NCBI RefSeq assembly: GCF_017310035.1
Contig: NZ_CP022296.1
Coordinates: 4,650,001 to 4,714,000 of the forward strand
DNA length: 64,000 nucleotides
Direction: 5' to 3'
Source of the DNA: Nocardioides sp. S5
Lineage (GTDB): Bacteria > Actinomycetota > Actinomycetes > Propionibacteriales > Nocardioidaceae
A program made the translations under genes and the position numbers. Below the pieces are notes generated by a model that worked only from the letters and a program-made list of their open reading frames with translations, did not search any database and was not told the DNA's origin. Below, piece after piece: positions 9,760-16,173 of this stretch. Numbering within the stretch: position 1 is the first letter of the stretch; each line of letters starts with the position of its first letter.

Positions 9760-9765
9760 TAGGCT
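9760..9765 (+). promoter_or_regulatory. -10 box TAGGCT for a leaderless upstream ORF
   Basis: TAGGCT ends 6 nt before the GTG at 9772, matching the leaderless pattern. That GTG is out of frame with the downstream enzyme gene and opens an 11-codon ORF. Confidence 0.55.
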
Positions 9766-9771
9766 GGACCC

Positions 9772-9807
9772 GTGACGACCGCCGCCGACCCGACAATCGC
9801 CGGCTAG
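9772..9807 (+). CDS. Leaderless 11-codon upstream ORF
   Basis: GTG at 9772 opens VTTAADPTIAG followed by TAG (9805-9807). The stop overlaps the GTG start of the next gene as TAGTG. No Shine-Dalgarno sequence precedes that second start, so ribosomes probably reach it by termination-reinitiation. The peptide has no recognised homology and no run of a single amino acid, so classic attenuation is not obvious. Confidence 0.5.
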   Translation: MTTAADPTIAG

Positions 9808-10754
9808 TGGCGCGCGAGTCCTTCGCCATCGGCGGCGTACGCATCCGAGCCGGCACGGTCCGCGCCCTCGAGCTCCCGATCACCCGCCTGGTCACCGGCG
9901 CCGACGTCGACCTCCCGGTCCGCGTCGTGCACGGGCGCGAGGACGGGCCGAGCGTCTGGATCGACGCCGCGATCCACGGCGACGAGGTCGCGGGTGTGGA
10001 GATCGTGCGCCAGGTGATGGCCGGGCTCGACGCGAAGACCTTCCGCGGGACGCTGGTCGCGGTGCCGATCGTCAACGTGCTCGGCTTCATGACCGGCGAC
10101 CGCTACCTGCCCGACCGCCGCGACCTCAACCGGTCGTTCCCCGGCTCCGCGCGCGGTTCGCTCGCCGGCCGGATCGCCTACCTCTTCATGAAGGAGATCG
10201 TCGCCGGCTGCGAGGTCGGCATCGACCTCCACACCGGCTCCGACCGTCGCAGCAACCTGCCGCAGGTCCGGGCCGACCTCGACGACCCCGGCACCCGCGA
10301 CCTGGCCGCCGCCTTCGGTGCACCGGTGATGCTGCACGCCAAGATCCGCGACGGCTCCCTGCGCCACGCTGCGCGCGAGCAGGGCGCGAAGGTGCTGCTC
10401 TACGAGGGCGGGGAGAACCTCCGCTTCGACTCCTACGCCGTCGACGCCGGCGTGATCGGCGTACGCCGCGTGCTGGCCGCGCTTGGCATGACCGAACCGG
10501 TGGTCGAGCCGACCGCCGAGCCCAGCCTCGAGTGCCGCTCCAGCGGGTGGGTCCGCGCGCGGCGCACCGGCATCCTGCACCTCGACGTCGCGCTCGGGCA
10601 GAAGGTCAGCGACGGCGAGCGGCTCGGCACGCTCTTCGACTCCTTCGGCAAGACGCTGCGCGCGGTCTACGCCAACCGCGACGGCATCGTCATCGGCCGC
10701 ACCGAGGCCCCCCTGGTCAACTCCGGCGACGCCGTGGTGCACATCGCCAACTAG
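9807..10754 (+). CDS. Succinylglutamate desuccinylase/aspartoacylase family protein
   Basis: 315 residues of the M14-like AstE/AspA zinc hydrolase family, which cleaves N-acyl groups from amino acids. Zinc ligands are visible in AAIHGDEVAG (His, Glu) and in the later CEVGIDLHTGSDRR (His). Family motifs are PIVNVLGFMTGDRYLPDRRD and LNRSFPGS. The C-terminus is a small beta domain (VRARRTGILHLDVALGQKVS). GTG 9807 begins VARESFAIGG, the usual N-terminus. It overlaps the stop of an 11-codon upstream ORF and has no ribosome-binding site of its own. The true substrate is not known. An aminotransferase-fold gene follows 10 bases later. Confidence 0.85.
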   Translation: MARESFAIGGVRIRAGTVRALELPITRLVTGADVDLPVRVVHGREDGPSVWIDAAIHGDEVAGVEIVRQVMAGLDAKTFRGTLVAVPIVNVLGFMTGDRYLPDRRDLNRSFPGSARGSLAGRIAYLFMKEIVAGCEVGIDLHTGSDRRSNLPQVRADLDDPGTRDLAAAFGAPVMLHAKIRDGSLRHAAREQGAKVLLYEGGENLRFDSYAVDAGVIGVRRVLAALGMTEPVVEPTAEPSLECRSSGWVRARRTGILHLDVALGQKVSDGERLGTLFDSFGKTLRAVYANRDGIVIGRTEAPLVNSGDAVVHIAN

Positions 10755-10764
10755 CGTGAGGCGC

Positions 10765-11967
10765 ATGTCCTTCGACGTGGCGGCCTTCCGCGCCCACTTC
10801 CCGTCCCTCGACTCGGGGATCGCGCACTTCGACAACCCCGGCGGCACGCAGACCCCGGCCGTCGTGGGCGAGGCGATCGCCCGCGCGATGACCGGTCCGA
10901 TGTCGCAGCGCGGCGCCGCGACGGTGAGCCAGCGCAATGCCGAGGCCGCGGTGGCCGGGTTCCGCTCGGCCGTGGCCGACCTGGTCGGCGGCGAGCCGGG
11001 CGGCGTGGTCCACGGCCGCAGTGCCACCGCGCTGACGTACGACTTCTCCCGCACGCTCGCGCGCAGCTGGTCGCCGGGTGACGAGGTCGTCGTCTGCGAG
11101 CTCGACCACGACTCCAACGTGCGCCCGTGGATCCAGGCCGCGGAGCGCGCCGGCGCGCCCGTGCGGTGGCTGCGGCTGGTGCCGGAGACCGGCGAGCTCG
11201 ACCTCTCCTCGCTCGACGTCATCGGCGAGCGCACCCGGCTGGTCGCGCTGACCGCCGCCTCCAACCTGCTCGGCACCCGCCCGCCGGTCGACGCCGTGGC
11301 GCGGCGCGCGCACGAGGTGGGCGCGCTCGTCCACGTCGACGCGGTGCACCACACTGCCCACGCGGCGCCGGACCTGCGGTCGATGGGCGCCGACTTCCTG
11401 GTGTGCTCGCCCTACAAGTTCTTCGGGCCGCACTGCGGCGCGCTCGTCGCCGACCCGGACCTGCTCGAGACGCTGCGCCCGGACAAGCTGCTGCCGTCGA
11501 CCGACGCCGTGCCGGAGCGCTTCGAGCTCGGCACGCTGCCCTACGAGCTGCTCGCTGGCGTGAGCGCCGCGGTCGACCTGATCGCCTCGTTCGCCCCCGA
11601 CGGCGGCTCGCGTCGGTCCCGCCTGGTCGCGGCCGCAGCTCTCATTGCCGACCACGAGGCGCGCCTGCGCACCCGCATCGAGGACGGCCTGGCCGACCTC
11701 GGCGACCACCTCGAGCTGCACTCGCGCGCAGCCGACCGCACGTCGACGCTCTTCGTCACCCTGCGCGACCGGCTGCCGGTCGACGCCTACGAGTTCCTCG
11801 CCGAGCGCGACGTGCTGGTGCCGGCCGGCACCTTCTACGCCCACGAGACCTTCCGTGCCCTCGGCCTGCCCGTCGACTCGGGCCTGCGGATCGGGCTCGC
11901 GGCCTACAACGACGACAGCGACGTCGACCGGCTGCTCACCGGGCTCGGGGAGTTCTTCTCGTCCTGA
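10765..11967 (+). CDS. Cysteine-desulfurase-like class V aminotransferase
   Basis: 400 residues, PLP-dependent, fold type I. The PLP lysine is in SPYKFFGPHCG. Other family marks are FDNPGGTQTP at the N-terminus, VCELDHDSNVRPWIQAA, LTAASNLLGT, and HVDAVHHTAHAAPDL with the PLP-binding Asp. This matches the cysteine desulfurase-like subfamily whose members lack a proven role in Fe-S assembly. ATG 10765 lies 7 nt after TAGCGT, a -10 box that overlaps the preceding stop codon; GAGG could also serve as a weak ribosome site. It may form an operon with the upstream deacylase-like gene, suggesting joint action on an acylated amino acid, which is inference. Confidence 0.85.
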   Translation: MSFDVAAFRAHFPSLDSGIAHFDNPGGTQTPAVVGEAIARAMTGPMSQRGAATVSQRNAEAAVAGFRSAVADLVGGEPGGVVHGRSATALTYDFSRTLARSWSPGDEVVVCELDHDSNVRPWIQAAERAGAPVRWLRLVPETGELDLSSLDVIGERTRLVALTAASNLLGTRPPVDAVARRAHEVGALVHVDAVHHTAHAAPDLRSMGADFLVCSPYKFFGPHCGALVADPDLLETLRPDKLLPSTDAVPERFELGTLPYELLAGVSAAVDLIASFAPDGGSRRSRLVAAAALIADHEARLRTRIEDGLADLGDHLELHSRAADRTSTLFVTLRDRLPVDAYEFLAERDVLVPAGTFYAHETFRALGLPVDSGLRIGLAAYNDDSDVDRLLTGLGEFFSS

Positions 11968-11975
11968 GCGATGCG

Positions 11976-12825
11976 TCAGTCGCCGCGCCGCCAGCGGTAG
12001 GTCCGGGTGCGCGCCCCGGGCGCGAACCCGATCCGGCGGTAGAGCCGCGCCGGTCCGGGGTAGCCGTCGTCACCGCGCGGGCAGACGAGCCCGGCCGTGG
12101 CGCCGGCGTCGCGGGCGGCCGTGAGCGCCGAGACCGAGGCCGCGCTGGCCAGGCCCCGTCCACCGTGCTCGGCCACGCAGCCGACGGGCTCGGCCAGGGC
12201 GACCCCGGTCGTCGGGTCGAGCCAGACGCAGCACGAGGCCACCCACTCCCCGTCAGCCGTCGTCACGACGTGGTCCAGGTCGGGCCGGTAGGGCGGGGTC
12301 GTCATCAGCCGTTCGTACGCCGCCGCCGTCACCCGTGACGTCGGTGACCAGGCGGCGCGGTGGACCGCGGCGCGCTGCTCGTGCTCGCCGGCCAGCACCG
12401 CGCGGACGGCGTACCCCTCGGCGAGGTCGACCGCAGGCAGGTCGGCGAGGTCGAGGTGGTGGTGGGTGAACCACGGCGACTCCACCTCGGTGAATCCGTG
12501 GTCGGTCAGCACGTCGATCACGACGGTCTCGGTCTCCAGGGTGCTGGCGGTGACCTCGTCGGACGACTCGGCGAGGGCAGCGGTCACGACGGCATCCACG
12601 GTGACCGAGGCGGTGCCGCAGACCTCCAGCCAGTCCAGGGACCCACCACGCCCAGGCGCCGTCGAGCACGAAGGCCGGGCCCAAGTCGAGCACGTCGGGC
12701 TCGCCGTAGGCAGCCGACCATGCGAGCTGGCCCGGGTGGTGCCGCGACTGCGGCGACCAGGTCCGCGAGGCCAGCGCCTGCATCCGGGGCAGGGCCTGCT
12801 CGACGTCGAGGCGCTCGGGGTCCAT
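11976..12825 (-). pseudogene. GNAT acetyltransferase, frameshifted
   Basis: Two minus-strand frames together make one GNAT protein. From ATG 12825 the first frame reads MDPERLDVEQALPRMQALAS ... ending near AFVLDGAWAWW. The sense then continues one frame over as SLDWLEVCGTASVTVDAVVT through the acetyl-CoA site region (AEPVGCVAEHGGRGLASAAS) to the stop at 11976. The switch is at about 12642, beside a run of G and TGG codons, and one extra G explains it. Either the gene is newly inactivated or the base is a sequencing error. The tail LYRRIGFAPGARTRTYRW is a normal GNAT C-terminus, so decay is recent if real. Confidence 0.75.
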
Positions 12826-12876
12826 GCGGGCACTCTGGCACCCCTGCTCGCTGGGCCGCGCGGGGTTTTCGTTCGG

Positions 12877-13110
12877 TCAGTCTCCGTGCGCCTGCTCGAC
12901 CACTTCGTCGGACTCCGGCCCGTCCTCGTGGACGCTGGAGTCGACGTCGTCGGTGGCGACCGTGTCGCCGACGGTGGCGTTGCCCCCGGGCTGCGCGTCG
13001 AGCGCCGCCTGCCGCTTCGCGTCGCTCACGCGCTCGCCCGCACCGGGGAAGGCGGACTCCTCCGGGTGCTCGGCGTAGGGGTCCGGGTCGGTGGAGTGGT
13101 CGCTGCTCAT
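12877..13110 (-). CDS. Small acidic hypothetical protein
   Basis: 77 residues, highly charged and probably disordered (MSSDHSTDPDPYAEHPEESA, then VATDDVDSSVHEDGPESDE). There are no hydrophobic segments or cysteines. ATG 13110 sits 6 nt after TACGGT, the leaderless pattern. It is divergent from the Y-family polymerase gene, and the region between them is filled with repeated 12-bp boxes. Function unknown. Confidence 0.6.
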   Translation of the reverse strand: MSSDHSTDPDPYAEHPEESAFPGAGERVSDAKRQAALDAQPGGNATVGDTVATDDVDSSVHEDGPESDEVVEQAHGD

Positions 13111-13156
13111 GCCTCGACCGTACGCCGCCAGCCCACCGCCGCGGACCCCCACAGGG

Positions 13157-13269
13157 GTGGCGGCAGACGACGTCCGGCCACCGCAGGGTGGCGGCACACG
13201 CCATGCCCGAGGCACTTCCAAATGCGGTCTGCCGCCACCCTCCCGGCCCGGGGTGCGATGTGCCGCCAC
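13157..13269. repeat. Four 12-bp boxes, two direct and two inverted
   Basis: GTGGCGGCAGAC (13157-13168) and GTGGCGGCACAC (13188-13199) face GTCTGCCGCCAC (13227-13238) and ATGTGCCGCCAC (13258-13269). All four share the core TGGCGGCA. The two direct copies start 31 bases apart, as do the two inverted copies, which is about three helical turns. The set lies between two divergent starts (13110 and 13298). It looks like a cooperative operator or a nested stem-loop; no known regulator site matches. Confidence 0.65.
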
Positions 13270-13297
13270 TGTCGGATGACTCGGCCACAATGACGAG

Positions 13298-14338
13298 GTG
13301 AACCACTGGGTGCTCCACGTCGACATGGACCAGTTCCTCGTCGCGGTCGAGCTGCTGCGCCGACCCGAGCTGGTCGGCCTGCCCGTCGTGGTCGGCGGGC
13401 GGGGCGACCCGACCGAGCGCGCGGTGGTGTCCACGGCGTCGTACGAAGCACGCGCGCACGGCGTACGCAGCGGGCTGGCGCTGAGGCTCGCCAAGCGGCG
13501 TTGCCCGGACGCGGTCTTCCTGCCGGTCGACTTCCCGGTCTACGAGGCCGCCTCGGCTCGGGTGATGGAGACCCTGCGCGCGACGCCCGGCGCGGTCGTG
13601 GAGGTGCTGGGGTGGGACGAGGCCTTCGTCGGCCTCGAGACGGACGACCCGCTCGCGGCCGCCCACTCCATCCGGGCCGCGGTGCGCGAGGCCACCGACC
13701 TGCACTGCTCGGTCGGGATCGGCGACACGCTCGTGCGGGCCAAGATCGCGACCGACTTCGGCAAGCCGCAGGGCACCTTCCGGCTCACGCGCGACAACTG
13801 GATGGACGTGATGGGCGAGCGCCCGACGACCGCGCTGTGGGGCATCGGCGCGAAGATCGGCGCCCGGCTGGAGGCGATCGGCATCCGCACGGTCGCCGAC
13901 CTGGCCGCAGCGGAGGAGCAAGCGCTCGTCGCCGCCTTCGGGCCGGCCAGCGGCGCCCACCTCGGCCGGCTCGGCCGTGGGGGCGGCTGCGACCGGCCGG
14001 ACGACACCCCGTGGGTGGCCCGGGCGCACGGCCGCGAGACGACCTACCAGTCCGACCTCGCCACGCCCGACGAGGTGCGTGACGCACTGGCCCAGCTCGC
14101 GGCGCGGGTCGTGGACGACGTACGCAAGGAGGACCGCGCCGTGCAGCGGGTGCACCTCAAGGTCCGCTTCGCGCCCTTCTTCACCTTCACCAAGGTCCGC
14201 AAGCTCCCCGAGCCGACCTTCGACGCCGACGTCATCGCCGCCACGGCGTACGCCCTCTACCTCGCGCTCGACGACCAGCGGCCGGTCCGGCTGCTCGGGG
14301 TGCGGGGCGAGATGGTGGCGCCGGAGGGCGGCTACTGA
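13298..14338 (+). CDS. dinB: Y-family DNA polymerase (DinB-like)
   Basis: 346 residues; a translesion polymerase acting on damaged templates. The first catalytic motif is HVDMDQFLVAVE (Asp9, Asp11), the second LGWDEAFVG (Asp107-Glu108). The fingers motif SYEARAHGVRSGLAL is present, as are a helix-hairpin-helix (LWGIGAKIGARLEAIGIRTV) and a little-finger domain. In most DinB proteins DMD-x-F-F places Phe at the steric gate against ribonucleotides; here that residue is Leu14. No clamp-binding QxxLF motif is evident at the C-terminus. GTG 13298 follows CACAAT by 6 nt, so a leaderless start is likely. No LexA box was seen upstream. Confidence 0.88.
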   Translation: MNHWVLHVDMDQFLVAVELLRRPELVGLPVVVGGRGDPTERAVVSTASYEARAHGVRSGLALRLAKRRCPDAVFLPVDFPVYEAASARVMETLRATPGAVVEVLGWDEAFVGLETDDPLAAAHSIRAAVREATDLHCSVGIGDTLVRAKIATDFGKPQGTFRLTRDNWMDVMGERPTTALWGIGAKIGARLEAIGIRTVADLAAAEEQALVAAFGPASGAHLGRLGRGGGCDRPDDTPWVARAHGRETTYQSDLATPDEVRDALAQLAARVVDDVRKEDRAVQRVHLKVRFAPFFTFTKVRKLPEPTFDADVIAATAYALYLALDDQRPVRLLGVRGEMVAPEGGY

Positions 14339-14339
14339 C

Positions 14340-14351
14340 GCGCCCGGGCGC
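14340..14351. terminator. Short palindrome between convergent genes
   Basis: GCGCCCGGGCGC is a perfect 12-bp palindrome filling the 13-base gap between the end of the polymerase gene and the end of the minus-strand membrane protein gene. It could act as a weak terminator in both directions; no T-run follows. Confidence 0.3.
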
Positions 14352-15272
14352 TCACCCCTGGCCGGTGGTCGAGCAGCTGACGTCCATGGTGGGCATGGTC
14401 CACTGCGGGCACCCGTTCTCGCCCGGCGGAGGCTTCGGCATCACCAACGCTGGATCGAGGCCGAGGGCGGTGAGATCCTCCGGCGGCACGACGAGCCGCG
14501 CGCGCGCCGTCGCGAGATCGGGTGCCTGGACCATCTCGCTGACGTAGGTCACGAACGTCTCGGACTTGATCACCTTCACGTCACGCGTGAACCACAGCTG
14601 GTCGGCCGGGACCGACGCGAGGTCGTCTTCGACGACCGCCATGAACTGGTCCCGCCACCCCTGCAGCCCCGAGCCGGCAGGACGATCGAGCCTCACCGCA
14701 CCCAGGGTGCTGATCGCCGTGGCGCCACCGGTGTCGCGCTCGACCGTGCACTCGATGAACCACCCGGCCTCGAGGCCACCACTGCAGTAGCGGTCGGCGG
14801 CACCCTCGGCCTCGCCCCGTGCGTGGTTCAGCGTCACGCTGAACCGGTGCGGCGTGCCGTCGCCGTAGCGGACGGTCAACCCGCTCGCCATCGGCCAGTA
14901 GCGCTCCGGGAGCTCCTGGTGCTGGCTGTCGAACGCCACGAACTCACCGGCACCCAGGTCGGGCACGGATGCCTCCAGGATCGCCCGGGCGTGCTCGTCC
15001 ATCGTGCGAGGCATCGTGGTGACGTCGTAGGCGACGGCCTCGGCGATGTCAGGGTCGACGACCCTGTCGGGGGCCGTCTCCCCACCCGTCAGGGGCGGCA
15101 CCACCAGAGCGACTGCGAGGGCGAGGCCCGCTGCTCCAGCGACGGCGAGGACCGCACGCGTGCGGCGCACGGCCCGCCGACCGCGGCCCACGACCACCCC
15201 GGCGGGAGCGTCGAAGGGCGGCTCGTCCGCCACGTGCCGGCGCAGGAGGGTGGCGAGGTCGTGGTCGGTCAT
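14352..15272 (-). CDS. Membrane protein paired with ECF sigma (possible anti-sigma)
   Basis: 306 residues: a cytoplasmic N-terminus of about 37 residues rich in Arg, one transmembrane helix (TRAVLAVAGAAGLALAVALV, about 38-58) and a large external domain with several Cys (RYCSGG, FIECTVERD, NGCPQW, DVSCSTT). Its ATG overlaps the stop of the sigma gene by four bases (ATGA), so translation is coupled. This arrangement is typical of a sigma factor with a membrane-anchored regulator. No zinc-binding anti-sigma motif is visible, so the anti-sigma role is inferred from context. Confidence 0.7.
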   Translation of the reverse strand: MTDHDLATLLRRHVADEPPFDAPAGVVVGRGRRAVRRTRAVLAVAGAAGLALAVALVVPPLTGGETAPDRVVDPDIAEAVAYDVTTMPRTMDEHARAILEASVPDLGAGEFVAFDSQHQELPERYWPMASGLTVRYGDGTPHRFSVTLNHARGEAEGAADRYCSGGLEAGWFIECTVERDTGGATAISTLGAVRLDRPAGSGLQGWRDQFMAVVEDDLASVPADQLWFTRDVKVIKSETFVTYVSEMVQAPDLATARARLVVPPEDLTALGLDPALVMPKPPPGENGCPQWTMPTMDVSCSTTGQG

Positions 15273-15763
15273 CGGTGCTCCTCGGTCAGGACCAGCGCGG
15301 GCAGGTGGGTGCGAAGCGTGGCCAGGGCCTTGGCGGTCTGGCTCTTGACGGTGCCCTCCGCGACGCCCAGGGCATCAGCCACGTCGGCGACCGAGAGGTC
15401 GTCGAGGAATCGCAGCGCGATGACCGCCCGTTGCCGCGCAGGGAGGAGGTCGAGCGCCGCTCCCACGTCGAGGACGACCGGCTCCGGCCCGGTCTCGTGG
15501 TGGTCGGGCAGCTGCTCGACCGGGACGTCGCGCCGGCGGCGCAGGTGGCTCAGGCACTCGTTGACGACGATGCGGCGGGCGTAGGCGTCGGCGGTGTCGC
15601 TGCGCACCCGGGGCCAGGCGGCGTAGAGCTTGACCATCGACTGCTGGGTGAGGTCCTCCGCGGTGTGCCAGTCCCGGACGACCAGGTACGCCGTACGGCG
15701 CAACGGGAGCCGCCGAGACAGGTAGAACTCGGTGAACTCCGCCTCGCGTCGCTCTCGCCGCAT
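15269..15763 (-). CDS. SigE-family ECF RNA polymerase sigma factor
   Basis: 164 residues. Region 2 shows FTEFYLSRRLPLRRTAYLVV and DWHTAEDLTQQSMVKLYAAW. Region 4 shows LPARQRAVIALRFLDDLSVA followed by VADALGVAEGTVKSQTAKAL, a helix-turn-helix that reads the -35 element. It fits the SigE-type ECF group common in Streptomyces and Nocardioides. ATG 15763 has AAGGAG eight bases upstream. It is followed, with a four-base overlap, by the single-pass membrane protein that probably controls it. Confidence 0.9.
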   Translation of the reverse strand: MRRERREAEFTEFYLSRRLPLRRTAYLVVRDWHTAEDLTQQSMVKLYAAWPRVRSDTADAYARRIVVNECLSHLRRRRDVPVEQLPDHHETGPEPVVLDVGAALDLLPARQRAVIALRFLDDLSVADVADALGVAEGTVKSQTAKALATLRTHLPALVLTEEHR

Positions 15764-15843
15764 CGCGTGTGCTCCTTGTCGCCGGGCGGTGTGTCATCCC
15801 TCCTACGCCGCAGACCAGCCATCGGGTTGCCCCGACGCCTGCG

Positions 15844-16068
15844 TCACTGTCCGCGCCGGACCCAACCGAGCGCAACCAGCGACGTGAGTCCGGCCAGCAG
15901 CCCGACAGACGCGTGGACGAGGTCGAGCCGCGCCAACGACTCGCGCACGACCAACGACGTGCTGAGACCTCGGTCCTCACCGACCTCCGCGAGCGCGGCG
16001 TACTGCGCGACGGCGCTGCCGATCAGGGCGCAGGCCACCAGGTAGAGGCCGGACGCGATCCAACGCAC
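15844..16068 (-). CDS. Small two-helix membrane protein
   Basis: 74 residues with hydrophobic segments at about residues 3-22 and 50-68. The GTG at 16068 has GAGGAG six bases upstream, which supports translation. It lies 80 bases before the sigma factor gene on the same strand and could belong to its transcript. No family recognised. Confidence 0.6.
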   Translation of the reverse strand: MRWIASGLYLVACALIGSAVAQYAALAEVGEDRGLSTSLVVRESLARLDLVHASVGLLAGLTSLVALGWVRRGQ

Positions 16069-16114
16069 TGCTGACTCCTCGATCTCGACGGGTGCCGGTC
16101 AGGCACGGGGCGGC

Positions 16115-16160
16115 GGACGTCATGGCGGGTGGTTGCCCGGACGACCACCCGCCATGACGT
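16115..16160. terminator. 17-bp-stem hairpin; copy of a 46-bp palindromic repeat
   Basis: ACGTCATGGCGGGTGGT (16117-16133) pairs perfectly with 16144-16160 around a 10-nt loop. It lies just after the stop of the ABC permease gene (minus strand) and so can end that operon. The 46-bp unit 16115-16160 aligns without gaps with 33706-33751 (34 of 46 identical, same ends GGACGTCATG and CATGACGT), indicating a dispersed intergenic repeat. Confidence 0.75.
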
Positions 16161-16173
16161 TGCCGGCGGAGGG

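Noticed and set aside
9678..9806. N-terminal extension of the M14-type hydrolase
   Set aside because: The 43 extra residues are Arg/Gly-rich and cross the -10 box; the family N-terminus begins at 9807.
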